DNA from: Chryseobacterium sp. MEBOG06
GTDB taxonomy: Bacteria; Bacteroidota; Bacteroidia; Flavobacteriales; Weeksellaceae
NCBI RefSeq assembly: GCF_021869765.1
Contig: NZ_CP084580.1
Span: 3,162,001-3,226,000, forward strand
DNA: 64,000 bases
Direction of reading: 5' to 3'
Positions within the stretch are counted from its first letter, which is position 1, and each line of letters starts with the position of its first letter. The notes beneath the pieces were generated by a model. That model was not told the origin of the DNA and ran no database searches. It saw only the letters and a list, made by a program, of their open reading frames with translations. Position numbers and translations under genes: made by a program. Shown in pieces: positions 1 to 8,587 of this stretch.

Positions 1-1214
1 ACGGAAACAGAGTGGATGAGTTTTGAATCCATTTTCTCAGGATGGGCGTAAGAAAAAACAGCATTATTTCCTCTAACGGAATATCCGTATACCTGTTTTT
101 TATCTGAAGTATTGGTAAGATCTTCAATCAAATTTGTCGCTGTACTATGGAGTATACCAAGTGTTTCCGGATTGCTGATGTTTATAATCATACAAATTCC
201 GGCATTCAATTCAGGGTATATCATAAACATGGTTTGTGTACCATACGCCCCACCATGTTTGAATCCTGATTTTCCTTTTTCAGTTACATAATAATCATCC
301 CAAAAATACCCATGCCATTTTTCTTTGCTTCCTTCTATATTTTTTTGAGATTCCTGTGCTATTTTATTTTGTGGGTTAAGTTCTTCCTTCATGAACTTCA
401 TCAAATCGCCCAAACTGGATTTTGTTTTTGCTCCAGTAGAGCTCCAGAGATTTGAATTGAAATGAGGCATTAAACGATGATTACCACAGCAATATCCATT
501 TGCCAGTGATTCATTTTTATCTAATGTAAATTTAGTATGTTTCATTCCCAATCCTGAAAAAATATTCTCGTCAAAAATTGTTTCGATACTTTTTCCATAT
601 ACGTTCTCTAAAATCACTCCTGTTAATTCAAGGCTTAAGTTACTATATTTATATTTTGTACCGGGAATTGTATCTAGTTTAACGTTTTTTAGGTCTTTAA
701 AAAACTGTTCTTTAGAATAGTCGGCTGCCAGCTTATTGATTAAAAAAGGAGTCTCGTCAGTTAAGTTTTGATATAATTTCTCATCATCAGGCAGAGTTCG
801 AGGTAATGCTGTTGTATAAGATATAACATTCTTTATTTTAATGGGTGTACCATTATATTCCAGATTCGGGTAATCATTTTTAAGATATTTACGGATATCA
901 TCTTCCAGGCTGATCTTGCCGTCCAAAACAGCTTTAGCCAGGAGCTGGCCTGTAAAAAGCTTGGTCACAGAAGCTATTTCAAAATAGGTATCGTCATTTG
1001 CTTTATTCCTTTTCCCTTTATCTACTTCACCAAAATGTTTAGTATAGGTTTTGCCATCTTTCAAAATTCCTATAGAAACTGAATACGCCCCAGATTTTTG
1101 GGCAAGCTGCTGAGCGTTTGCATCCATTATTGAATAAATTGCTTTATCATTTTGAGCATAGTTTTTTATGAATGTTAATAAAGCAAGTGCAAATACCAAT
1201 ATACTTTTTTTCAT
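1..1214 (-). CDS. Serine hydrolase, beta-lactamase/class C-like family (3' end cut by window)
   Basis: The reading frame opens with ATG at 1214-1212 and stays open to base 1, so the C-terminus lies outside the window. A signal peptide ends near residue 21 (NYAQ). The class C beta-lactamase/DD-peptidase motifs are visible: S-V-T-K at residues 82-85 (nucleophile Ser82, Lys85) and Y-S-N at 190-192, with a later HGG box. The family includes periplasmic esterases, D-aminopeptidases and penicillin-binding-like enzymes, so the substrate cannot be told and resistance should not be assumed. The usual HTSG-LP box is replaced by a divergent SYTTALP. It starts 5 bases after the stop of the WG-repeat gene, so the two are probably cotranscribed. 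Confidence 0.85.
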   Translation of the reverse strand, partial: MKKSILVFALALLTFIKNYAQNDKAIYSIMDANAQQLAQKSGAYSVSIGILKDGKTYTKHFGEVDKGKRNKANDDTYFEIASVTKLFTGQLLAKAVLDGKISLEDDIRKYLKNDYPNLEYNGTPIKIKNVISYTTALPRTLPDDEKLYQNLTDETPFLINKLAADYSKEQFFKDLKNVKLDTIPGTKYKYSNLSLELTGVILENVYGKSIETIFDENIFSGLGMKHTKFTLDKNESLANGYCCGNHRLMPHFNSNLWSSTGAKTKSSLGDLMKFMKEELNPQNKIAQESQKNIEGSKEKWHGYFWDDYYVTEKGKSGFKHGGAYGTQTMFMIYPELNAGICMIINISNPETLGILHSTATNLIEDLTNTSDKKQVYGYSVRGNNAVFSYAHPEKMDSKLIHSVS

Positions 1215-1219
1215 TAAGT

Positions 1220-2203
1220 TTAATTCTGTTCGTTCATGAATTTGTTCGGGTTATCTGTATGTTCTTTCTGAAAGTCTTTGGCATTTTTTATTTCATCTTT
1301 CAGCCATTCTGCAAAAGGAATTTTTTCCTCATTATAACTATTTAATGCATAGAATGTGCTGCCATCTTCTGAAACCATAAATTTAAATCGATACAGCATA
1401 TCCAATTCATTTTTTTCATGATTATAGGTATTTACCTGATAATAAGGAAAGTTTTCTTTGGGTCTTTCTACGATTTCAAAAAAGAGTTTCTTTTCTTTAT
1501 CAGACAATTTGTTGTAGACATTCACATGATACAGGTCTGAAAGCTTTTTATTTTGTTTTTCAAAGAACTTAAGAATATTTTTTTCTTTTTCGTTGTATTG
1601 AAAGGGATTTGGATAATATTTCCCATCAATTTCTACATCTTTCTCAGAGTGTTTTGCCAGTGGCTGAACGATTTTTCCTTGGGTATTCATTATTCCCCAA
1701 TTTCCACCTACAACAGCTTTATGTTCATCATCTGTCTTTTCCCAATCGCAGCCATCGCAGAATGCAGCATATCCATAGTTGAAGGGGACCGCAAAATCAT
1801 GTTCAGGCTGAATGACTGTTTTTCCATTTCGGTCTGCAAAGCCTATTTTACCGTTTTTAACCAATCTTCTGAATCCTTCAGAAAAATAATCCGCTCCGTT
1901 ATCATACATAAATGGCTGATACAAATAGTTTCCTTTTCTGTCATAAATATATCCCCATGCATATTTCTCATGCTCCTCTCCTGCTTTAGTTCCATCAAAA
2001 TGAATGGTCTCTCCGTCTACTGGATCTCCGTCTTTAAGGTATGAAAAGACTTTGAACTGTGCAGGAACAATGATTTTTCCGTCTTTATTTTTTACTCCAA
2101 CCAGAGAATCTTTGGATTTAAAATAATATAAAGTTTCTTTTACCTGAGCAAAAGAAATGACTGGTGTCAACAGAATGGCTACTAGCAGTTTTTTCATATT
2201 CAT
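1220..2203 (-). CDS. Secreted WG-repeat (KWG) protein
   Basis: This 327-aa protein has a signal peptide (residues 1-19, ending SFAQ). At least four WG-type repeats of the form G-x-x-[DN]-x-x-G-K-x-[IV]-x-P follow (around residues 35-48, 83-98, 117-134 and 168-181). Such repeats build beta-propeller-like or solenoid surfaces in periplasmic or outer-membrane proteins of unknown partner. The C-terminal third has no repeats and is charged. It lies directly upstream of the serine hydrolase gene. The molecular function is not recognisable. Confidence 0.75.
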   Translation of the reverse strand: MNMKKLLVAILLTPVISFAQVKETLYYFKSKDSLVGVKNKDGKIIVPAQFKVFSYLKDGDPVDGETIHFDGTKAGEEHEKYAWGYIYDRKGNYLYQPFMYDNGADYFSEGFRRLVKNGKIGFADRNGKTVIQPEHDFAVPFNYGYAAFCDGCDWEKTDDEHKAVVGGNWGIMNTQGKIVQPLAKHSEKDVEIDGKYYPNPFQYNEKEKNILKFFEKQNKKLSDLYHVNVYNKLSDKEKKLFFEIVERPKENFPYYQVNTYNHEKNELDMLYRFKFMVSEDGSTFYALNSYNEEKIPFAEWLKDEIKNAKDFQKEHTDNPNKFMNEQN

Positions 2204-2218
2204 TGGGTTGGAAATAAA

Positions 2219-2243
2219 ATATGCAGCCGAAAAGACTGCATAT
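2219..2243 (-). terminator. Rho-independent terminator after purB
   Basis: Inverted arms at 2219-2226 and 2236-2243 form an 8-bp stem with a 9-nt loop. On the minus strand they are followed by a T-rich tail. The hairpin starts 5 bases past the purB stop and separates purB from the WG-repeat/serine hydrolase pair. Confidence 0.6.
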
Positions 2244-2247
2244 CATT

Positions 2248-3675
2248 TTATACTTTAAGATCAGCTTCTAATCCTATTAAGTCTTTGTTTTGGTCTATAA
2301 TCGGCTGTACTTCATTTTGGATGAATTCCTCCGTCTGAATCGGCGCGAAACCAATAAAGTTTTTAGGATCTAAAACTTCTTTCAGTTTTGATTTGTCCAG
2401 CTTTAAAGAATCATCATTTAAGATTCTTTCGATAAGATCGTTTTCTTTTCCTTCTTCTTTCACTTTCTTGGAAGCTTCCATAGAGTGAACTCTGATCACT
2501 TCGTGAATTTCCTGGCGGTCACCACCAGCTTTTACTTCTTCCATGATAATGTATTCTGTTGCCATGAAAGGAAGTTCTTCCATTATATGTTTGTTGATTC
2601 TGTTCGGATATACTACAATTCCGTTCATAATATTATTCCAGATCAATAGAATAGCATCAACAGCTAAAAATGCCTGAGGAATTGTCAATCTCTTGTTAGC
2701 AGAGTCATCTAATGTTCTTTCAAACCATTGTGTAGAAGCTACCATTGCAGAGCTTGTAGTCAGAGACATTACATATTTTGCCAATGCCCCGATTCTTTCG
2801 CTTCTCATGGGGTTACGTTTGTAAGCCATTGCGGATGAACCGATCTGGTTTTTCTCGAATGGTTCTTCAATTTCCTTAAGGTTTTGAAGTAAACGTAAGT
2901 CGTTTGTAAATTTATGTGCAGATTGAGCAATGTTACCTAGCAAAGCAACTACTTTAGCATCAATTTTTCTATCGTAAGTCTGTCCGGAAACTCCGAAAAC
3001 TTTTTCGAAGCCGAATCTTTTTGAAAGTTCTTTATCTAAGTGTTTTACTTTTGTATAATCACCATTGAAAAGTTCAAGGAAACTTGCAGCCGTTCCTGTA
3101 GTTCCTTTTACACCTCTGAAACGAAGGGTCTCAAGGAAGAAGTCTAATTCTTCAATATCAAGAACCAAACTCTGTAACCAAAGGGTAGCTCTTTTCCCCA
3201 CTGTCGTTAACTGAGCAGGCTGAAAATGAGTAAATCCTAAAGTGGGAAGATCTTTATACTGAATAGCAAAGTCTGCTAGGTTTTTCATCACATTGACCAA
3301 CTTTTTCTTTAAGATCAAAAGTCCGTCACGGATCTGAATTAAGTCTGTATTATCTCCTACAAAAGCTGAAGTTGCTCCCAAATGGATAATTCCTTTTGCT
3401 GAAGGTGCCACATCACCATATGTGTGAACATGAGCCATTACATCATGACGGAATTTCTTTTCGTATTCTGCTGCTTTATCATAATCAATGTTTTCAGCAT
3501 TCGCTTTCAGTTCTGCAATCTGCTCGTCTGAAATGTCAAGACCAAGGTCTTTTTCGATCTCAGCTAAAGCAATCCAAAGCTTTCTCCAGGTATGGAATTT
3601 GTTATTGTGTGAGAAATTAAACAACATTTCTTCACTGGAATAGCGTTCTTCCAATGGATTTTTGTAGGAATTCAT
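2248..3675 (-). CDS. purB: Adenylosuccinate lyase
   Basis: PurB catalyses two fumarate-releasing steps: SAICAR to AICAR in purine synthesis and adenylosuccinate to AMP. The 475-aa length fits the longer form of the family. The fumarase/aspartase superfamily signature is present as GSSAMAYKRNP (around residue 281), with the preceding G-x-T-G-T-A-A-S segment and the TxGFTHFQPAQ block (around residues 147-157). The conserved Pro of the usual GSSxMPYK box is Ala here, as in other long-form PurBs. A hairpin terminator follows. It stands alone, with repeats upstream. Confidence 0.96.
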   Translation of the reverse strand: MNSYKNPLEERYSSEEMLFNFSHNNKFHTWRKLWIALAEIEKDLGLDISDEQIAELKANAENIDYDKAAEYEKKFRHDVMAHVHTYGDVAPSAKGIIHLGATSAFVGDNTDLIQIRDGLLILKKKLVNVMKNLADFAIQYKDLPTLGFTHFQPAQLTTVGKRATLWLQSLVLDIEELDFFLETLRFRGVKGTTGTAASFLELFNGDYTKVKHLDKELSKRFGFEKVFGVSGQTYDRKIDAKVVALLGNIAQSAHKFTNDLRLLQNLKEIEEPFEKNQIGSSAMAYKRNPMRSERIGALAKYVMSLTTSSAMVASTQWFERTLDDSANKRLTIPQAFLAVDAILLIWNNIMNGIVVYPNRINKHIMEELPFMATEYIIMEEVKAGGDRQEIHEVIRVHSMEASKKVKEEGKENDLIERILNDDSLKLDKSKLKEVLDPKNFIGFAPIQTEEFIQNEVQPIIDQNKDLIGLEADLKV

Positions 3676-3699
3676 TCGTTCTTTTACTTTTTAGATGTA

Positions 3700-3707
3700 C
3701 AAAAATA
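3700..3707 (-). promoter_or_regulatory. Candidate -7 box for purB
   Basis: TATTTTTG on the minus strand matches the Bacteroidota -7 consensus TAnnTTTG and sits 24 bases before the purB ATG. No clear TTG -33 box is seen at the usual spacing, so this is a weak call. Confidence 0.35.
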
Positions 3708-3771
3708 CGGTTTTTCATTGAGAGTTGAAAATCCTGTTTTTATGATTTTTATTTATTTTTTTTGCCGGATA

Positions 3772-5258
3772 TGTGGCAGTCAAAGAGATTTGTTCCGGCA
3801 GATGCATCCTATTTTAAAACTATACTTTTGCCTTGAAGCAAAAGTATACAAAAGTTCAAGACGGGAATCATACGCTAAAAATTGAAATTTAATCCTAAAA
3901 TTTCCAAACTCGCATGGATCAGACAGTACTGCTTCGATTTAATTTACAAACCCATGCTCAGACAGTGGAAATTTTTTAACGGTTTAAATTTAAATTTTAT
4001 TAACGCTCCTGATTCCTAAGTCGAATATGATGAAGCAACAAACAACTTTTTCTGTTTTAAATTTATGTTCTGTATGTGGTATTCAAAGAGATTTGTTCCG
4101 GCAGATGCATCCTATTTTAAAACTATACTTTTGCCTTGAAGCAAAAGTATACAAAAGTTCAAGACGGGAATCATACACTAAAAATTGAAATTTAATCCTA
4201 AAATTTCCAAACTCGCATGGATCAGACAGTACTACTTCGATTCAATTTACCAGCCCATGCTCAGACAATGGAATTTTTTTAACGGTTTAAATTTTATTAA
4301 CGCTCCTGATTCCTAAGTCGGATATGAACAAACAACTTTTTCTGTTTAAAATTTATGTTCTGTATGTGGCAGTCAAAGAGATTTGTTCCGGCAGATGCAT
4401 CCTATTTTATACTATACTTTTGCCTTGAAGCAAAAGTATACAAAAGTTCAAGACGGGAATCATACACTAAAAATTGAAATTTAATCCTAAAATTTCCAAA
4501 CTCGCATGGATCAGATGGTGCTGCTTCGATTCAATTTACCAGCCCATGCTCAGACAATGGAATTTTTTTAACGGTTTAAATTTTAAATTTTATTAACGCT
4601 CCTGATTCCTAAGTCGGATATGATGAAGCAACAAACAACTTTTTCTGTTTTAAATTTATGTTCTGTATGTGGCAGTCAAAGAGATTTGTTCCGGCAGATG
4701 CATCCTATTTTATACTATACTTTTGCCTTGAAGCAAAAGTATACAAAAGTTCAAGACGGGAATCATACACTAAAAATTGAAATTTAATCCTAAAGTTTCC
4801 AAACTCGCATGGATCAGATGGTGCTGCTTCGATTCAATTTACCAGCCCATGCTCAGACAATGGAATTTTTTTAACGGTTTAAATTTTAAATTTTATTAAC
4901 GCTCCTGATTCCTAAGTCGAATATGATGAAGCAACAAACAACTTTTTCTGTTTTAAATTTATGTTCTGTATGTGGTATTCAAAGAGATTTGTTCCGGCAG
5001 ATGCATCCTATTTTAAAACTATACTTTTGCATTTAAGCAAAAGTATACAAAAGTTCAAGACGGGAATCATACACTAAAAATTGAAATCTAATCCTAAAAT
5101 TTCCAAACTCGCATGGATCAGACAGTACTACTTCGATTCAATATATCAGCCCATGCTCAGACAATGGAAATTTTTTAACGGTTTAAATTTAAATTTTATT
5201 AACGCTCCTGATTCCTAAGTCGGATATGATGAAGCAACAAACAACTTTTCTTTTTTGA
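3772..5258. repeat. Five tandem copies of a ~303-bp non-coding unit
   Basis: Five head-to-tail copies start at 3772, 4075, 4365, 4668 and 4971. Units 1, 3 and 4 are 303 bp and unit 2 is 290 bp, having lost a few short segments. The fifth ends about 2 bases before the stop codon of the S41 peptidase gene. Copies differ by scattered substitutions, for example GGCAGTC versus GGTATTC at the unit start. No frame is open across a unit. Each copy carries a perfect 11-bp-stem hairpin and an 'acaaaagttcaagac' segment that resembles intergenic repeats common in Chryseobacterium (recollection, not searched). The array fills the whole gap between purB and the peptidase gene. Confidence 0.9.
3821..3848. 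repeat. Hairpin inside each tandem unit (copy 1 shown)
   Basis: Arms 3821-3831 and 3838-3848 are perfect 11-bp inverted repeats around a 6-nt loop CTTGAA. The same hairpin recurs in all five units. In unit 5 only the loop changes (to ATTTAA) while both arms stay intact, which suggests that the stem is what is conserved. Confidence 0.8.
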
Positions 5259-5260
5259 AT

Positions 5261-6229
5261 TTAGTTGAGAGCACTCTTTACAGCATCAATATAATAGGAT
5301 AAATTATTGGTCTTAGTAATAATATCAGGAGTAATTCCTTTGCCAATCTCACGGTATTCCTCTCCTTTTCTGTTAATTAAAATACCTGTAGTAAGTTTCA
5401 ATATCGCTCCGTCTAACAATCTAAATTCAGAATTATCAGAAGTTAGCCCTTGCGTGTTAGCCCCTATTATTCTAACATTTTTCTGTCCTGCTAAAGCCGC
5501 TGTCACAAACTCTCCGGAACTTGCCGTTTTCTTACTTACCAGTACAAAAACCGGAATATCTTTATTTTTAAGCTTGATTTTTTCTACATTAATTGTGGCA
5601 ATTATGGTATTATCAAACAGTATATTTTTATCTTTATATTTGTAATACCCCACTTTACCTTCATTGTCTTTGGATCCTACCACATTCTGCTGATCAAGGA
5701 AAGGCTCAATGGCTCTGAACATTGGAGAAAACATACCACCATCATTTTCACGGAGATCAATAATCCAGGCTTGAAGTTGATGGGTGTCCAAAAGTTTTAT
5801 TTTCTCATAAAAATCACGCACATAGAGATTCCAGTCATCATTATTCAGATTCCCAATGGCCGGTATGGTGATATACCCAAGGTCTCCATTAATCAGACTG
5901 TCTTTGGGAAACGGGAATTCAAGACCGGATTCTTTATACGTTTTCATATAAGACTGAACCATTTCAGGAGGATAAAACCCTGAATGATGATCTTCTAAAC
6001 TTTTAATACTGTTAACAATCACCGGATAGGCTTCTTTATTTGTTTTTTTCCCTTTTATTGCATTCATTGCCTCGACAGTAACGGCATCCCAGTTAATCTT
6101 TCCTTTGTTGACTGAATGGTGCTTCATAAGCAATATCGCATCTGCAACATACTTTTTTGGATTATCCTGAGCGTTAATATGCTGATTACAAAACAAAAAG
6201 CAGATTATTATAGTATATAAAAGTTTCAT
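5261..6229 (-). CDS. S41-family peptidase (C-terminal processing/tricorn-like)
   Basis: This 322-aa exported protein has a signal peptide ending near residue 20. It carries the S41 landmarks: an EDHHSGF segment at 80-85, the DLRENDGG beta-turn at 158-165, and the nucleophile region TASSGEF at 236-241 with Ser237/Ser238 and Glu240. The segment GANTQG (256-261) closes the active site. No PDZ domain is visible, so this is a compact S41 protein, shorter than classical Ctp proteases. It probably acts in the periplasm on unknown substrates. Its 3' end abuts the tandem-repeat array. A TAnnTTTG box at 6266-6273 may be its -7 element. Confidence 0.85.
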   Translation of the reverse strand: MKLLYTIIICFLFCNQHINAQDNPKKYVADAILLMKHHSVNKGKINWDAVTVEAMNAIKGKKTNKEAYPVIVNSIKSLEDHHSGFYPPEMVQSYMKTYKESGLEFPFPKDSLINGDLGYITIPAIGNLNNDDWNLYVRDFYEKIKLLDTHQLQAWIIDLRENDGGMFSPMFRAIEPFLDQQNVVGSKDNEGKVGYYKYKDKNILFDNTIIATINVEKIKLKNKDIPVFVLVSKKTASSGEFVTAALAGQKNVRIIGANTQGLTSDNSEFRLLDGAILKLTTGILINRKGEEYREIGKGITPDIITKTNNLSYYIDAVKSALN

Positions 6230-6561
6230 ATTTCAATGCTAGGTTTTAATGTAACGGTTAAAATGCAAATCTATCTATTTATTTGTATAATTAATAATTT
6301 GAATTGCAGGAATGTATAACTTTATCTTATCTGGAAAAATTGTAAACTTACCTGTTTTTAAAGTCATTAGCTGTTTCAAGAGTACCTCAAAGTTCAGCGT
6401 TGTATTTCTTAAATGATCTTTATAATGGTAAATATACTTATGTTCTCAAAATAATATATAGCTTTTCGTGTACAAAATAGAGTTGCCTATCAAGGTGATC
6501 TTTATGAAGTCTTCATTTTTATCTACTCAAAGTTACAAACTTTGCGCAGCAGAGTAAATAA
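6230..6561. other. Intergenic region upstream of S41 peptidase
   Basis: This AT-rich gap holds a TAnnTTTG match on the minus strand at 6266-6273, 37 bases before the peptidase ATG. At about 6533-6556 it holds a short imperfect palindrome (ctcaaagt...actttgcg) that recurs near 9662-9690, just after another immunity gene. Nothing coding was seen. Confidence 0.5.
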
Positions 6562-7101
6562 TTATTGTTGGCAATCTTCTAAATCATTCCTAAAACCTAA
6601 CATTTGCTTTATTTCTTTCGTTTCCCCTCCCATACAAACAAAATAAACTTTTCCTTTGTTATCAAACCTAATTCCCAAATGAGCAGGAGAATCATATATA
6701 ATATTCTTATCAAAGGGTAACATATGAAATGTTTTATCAGGTGTTATATTTTTAAAATATTTAAGCAAAACTGCTTTGTTATCTGTATTATCTGTAGTTA
6801 TTACCACTTTATATCCCTTGTATTGAACAACTGTTTCTTTATCTGAAACATTTCCATTACATTCAAAACAACTATATGAAAGGCTAAGAATTTTATTTTG
6901 TAAATTTTCTTGTTCGGAAAATAAGCCCATCAGTAAATATATATTTGCTGGGTTAAACATTTTGTTCTTAGATGAATTATAATTTATGTATGTATCTACA
7001 ACATTATTTAAATTGATTTTTTGAGCGGAACAATTGCAAAGCATCAATGTCACGAACAACAATGACAATATTTTATTCAAAATCTGTTTTTTGACTATCA
7101 T
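6562..7101 (-). CDS. Lipoprotein-like protein, probable orphan immunity protein at the end of the Rhs locus
   Basis: This 179-aa protein has a hydrophobic leader ending in L-C-N-C-S (residues 20-25), a plausible lipobox. No known domain is recognised. Two cysteines at about 87 and 90 (C-F-E-C) and more near the C-terminus could form disulfides. It is the last gene of the Rhs module series, is very AT-rich, and has the size and leader of the other immunity lipoproteins here. It has no toxin tip in front of it. I infer an orphan immunity gene whose toxin was lost; it could also be an unrelated lipoprotein. Confidence 0.55.
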   Translation of the reverse strand: MIVKKQILNKILSLLFVTLMLCNCSAQKINLNNVVDTYINYNSSKNKMFNPANIYLLMGLFSEQENLQNKILSLSYSCFECNGNVSDKETVVQYKGYKVVITTDNTDNKAVLLKYFKNITPDKTFHMLPFDKNIIYDSPAHLGIRFDNKGKVYFVCMGGETKEIKQMLGFRNDLEDCQQ

Positions 7102-7173
7102 AATTCACATATTTTTTGTGCTTTTTCTTTTCATTCTTTTAAGCAAACTAAATTGCAATCTATTATGTAATAT

Positions 7174-7199
7174 AAAAGCCACTCAAACGAATGGCTTTG
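7174..7199 (-). terminator. Terminator after the 7205-7597 immunity gene
   Basis: A 7-bp stem (7175-7181 with 7192-7198) lies just past the immunity stop codon and is followed by T-rich sequence on the minus strand. Confidence 0.55.
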
Positions 7200-7204
7200 G
7201 TATT

Positions 7205-7597
7205 TTAATGACTACTTATTATTATTTTTTTTGTCACATCATCTAATGTGTATGATATCCCATTGTTACCATATCTCCAAAATTCTAACCTATAATCTGT
7301 ATACAAAGTATCCTTTTTATTTATTATAAATGCATACTCATAATAGCTATCATCTGGATTAACATTATTATTTACAGTTTCTATTTCTTCTTTTATCAGT
7401 AAAAGTTTCTTCGAGATTTCTTTAGAATTAATTGAAACTGTATATATATTAGGATTCTTATTAAAAAAAGACTTTAAATTAGAACCAAAAATTTCTCCAT
7501 CATCATTTTTGGTATTATCATGTTTGTATATAAGAACTTCCTTAGAGGTACAAGATAAAACTATCATTGTAACTAATAATAAAAATATTCTGTTCAT
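7205..7597 (-). CDS. Immunity lipoprotein paired with a truncated HExxH Rhs toxin tip
   Basis: This 130-aa protein has a signal and lipobox (V-L-S-C, Cys16). It is homologous to the 145-aa lipoprotein at 11234-11671: both share a DGEIFG/GGEIFG motif followed by a SFFxK segment and a similar C-terminal Tyr/Trp-rich half. Both follow related HELIHGYN toxin tips, so they read as two members of one immunity family. Its ATG overlaps the toxin stop by one base (TAATG), typical of translational coupling. It probably sits in the periplasm, where it would neutralise a metallopeptidase toxin. That function is inferred from context. Confidence 0.7.
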   Translation of the reverse strand: MNRIFLLLVTMIVLSCTSKEVLIYKHDNTKNDDGEIFGSNLKSFFNKNPNIYTVSINSKEISKKLLLIKEEIETVNNNVNPDDSYYEYAFIINKKDTLYTDYRLEFWRYGNNGISYTLDDVTKKIIISSH

Positions 7598-7875
7598 TAT
7601 GGTTTTGTTTTCTTAGTTGATGTTACACTTTCTACGGTATAAGGTATTATACCATAATTTGTTCTTTTATCTTCACCTAATTTAACATTCATTTGATTTG
7701 CAACACCTGTAGTATATGCTTCCTCCTTATTTTTAAATGATAAATCTCTTCCATCCGGAGTAATCATTGATTTATCTCCTTTGGTTGATACATCTTTTTT
7801 TCTATTAGAATATTCACTGTCGTTAAATTTATTGTATCCATGAATTAACTCATGTCCTAATCGAGAGGTAGGGTC
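7597..7875 (-). pseudogene. Truncated Rhs toxin tip with HELIHGYN metallopeptidase motif
   Basis: Only the last ~90 residues of a toxin tip remain, from about D-P-T-S-R-L to the stop at 7597. They contain HELIHGYN, the zincin HExxH motif, then a Ser/Arg/Lys segment, an ITPDG box and GEDKRTNYG. The same blocks occur in order in the longer tip at 11681-12523. Upstream of about 7875 the frame reads into antisense of an unrelated regulator remnant, so the open frame to 8025 is accidental. No Rhs core is attached. This is a displaced, 5'-truncated cassette that kept its immunity gene. Confidence 0.7.
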
Positions 7876-8011
7876 TACGGATATCCTACTGGATAAAAAT
7901 ATTGTCGCTAAAATTTTAGATATACAAAAACTAAAAGAGAACGATAGACAACACGTCTTCGCTCTCCTTGATGCTTTTCTTAAGCAAACTAAATTGCAAA
8001 GCATTTTATAA
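7874..8011 (+). pseudogene. C-terminal remnant of an XRE-type regulator
   Basis: On the plus strand a ~45-residue open segment ends in ...FALLDAFLKQTKLQSIL-stop. This matches the typical C-terminal helix of short Bacteroidota XRE-family helix-turn-helix regulators, in which a DxxKL...D...LLDAFI/LKxxK block precedes the end. The DNA-binding part is missing. A shorter version of the same end (KQTKLQSIM-stop) lies at about 7139-7173. The fragments sit exactly at module borders in the Rhs locus and look like leftovers of recombination. The identification rests on remembered family pattern. Confidence 0.45.
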
Positions 8012-8017
8012 AACAAC

Positions 8018-8044
8018 AAAGCCAACTCAAATTGAGTTGGCTTT
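8018..8044 (-). terminator. Terminator after the 8048-8584 immunity gene
   Basis: Near-perfect inverted arms 8018-8030 and 8032-8044 give at least an 11-bp stem with a small loop, 3 bases beyond the stop codon. The minus-strand transcript then runs into A/T-rich sequence. Confidence 0.65.
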
Positions 8045-8047
8045 AGT

Positions 8048-8584
8048 TTAGTTATGAGCAGTTTCTAAATTATATATATCTCCGCCTTCTTTTGTACATT
8101 GTATAAATATTTGTCTTGGAATACTATCTTTCAAACTTATTTTGGTAGTTTGATTACAACTCTCATTGTTGTATTTAAAAATCAACTCTTTATTCTCAAT
8201 ATTGCTAGGTACTGCATCTGCAGAACCTAAATTATAAAAGCCTAAAAGCTTATTATGTGCAGTATAAATATACACTTGTCCACTTCCTCTCTTCGAGTCA
8301 TCATAAACACCTGTATAATGAACAGAGTTTAAAATTTTTAGAGTATCTTTTTTAGAGGTGATGATATTCCCCAAATATGTGACTACTTGTTCATCAATTT
8401 CTTTTCCTTTTTTTGTAAATCCAAAATCTTGATTAAGAGTATTTTGTTCTAAAACTAATATTCTACAACGTTCATAATAGTCCAACTTGGTTTCAATAAC
8501 TTTATTTTTACTATTCTGCTGTAAATCTGACTTATTACAACTCGTAAATAAAATTACAATTAAACTCAAAAAAAATCTTGTCAT
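8048..8584 (-). CDS. Immunity lipoprotein for the lysozyme-like Rhs tip
   Basis: This 178-aa protein has a lipobox F-T-S-C (Cys16) and no recognised domain. It begins 4 bases after the stop of the lysozyme-like toxin tip and ends at a terminator, so it is the natural immunity partner. A periplasm-facing lipoprotein fits the toxin's expected target, peptidoglycan. Two later cysteines (C-N-Q and Q-C-T) may pair. The role is inferred from position and leader. Confidence 0.7.
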   Translation of the reverse strand: MTRFFLSLIVILFTSCNKSDLQQNSKNKVIETKLDYYERCRILVLEQNTLNQDFGFTKKGKEIDEQVVTYLGNIITSKKDTLKILNSVHYTGVYDDSKRGSGQVYIYTAHNKLLGFYNLGSADAVPSNIENKELIFKYNNESCNQTTKISLKDSIPRQIFIQCTKEGGDIYNLETAHN

Positions 8585-8587
8585 ATT

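Noticed and set aside
1..1214. Acquired beta-lactamase resistance gene
   Set aside because: The serine hydrolase family is broad, the HTSG-LP box is divergent, and there is no mobile element around it.
3772..5258. CRISPR array
   Set aside because: The repeats are ~303 bp and contiguous with no variable spacers, and no cas genes are near.
7876..8025. N-terminal ~50 residues of the minus-strand open frame 7597-8025 as part of a toxin
   Set aside because: They are the antisense of a plus-strand regulator remnant and of a terminator, with no signal peptide or Rhs core pattern.
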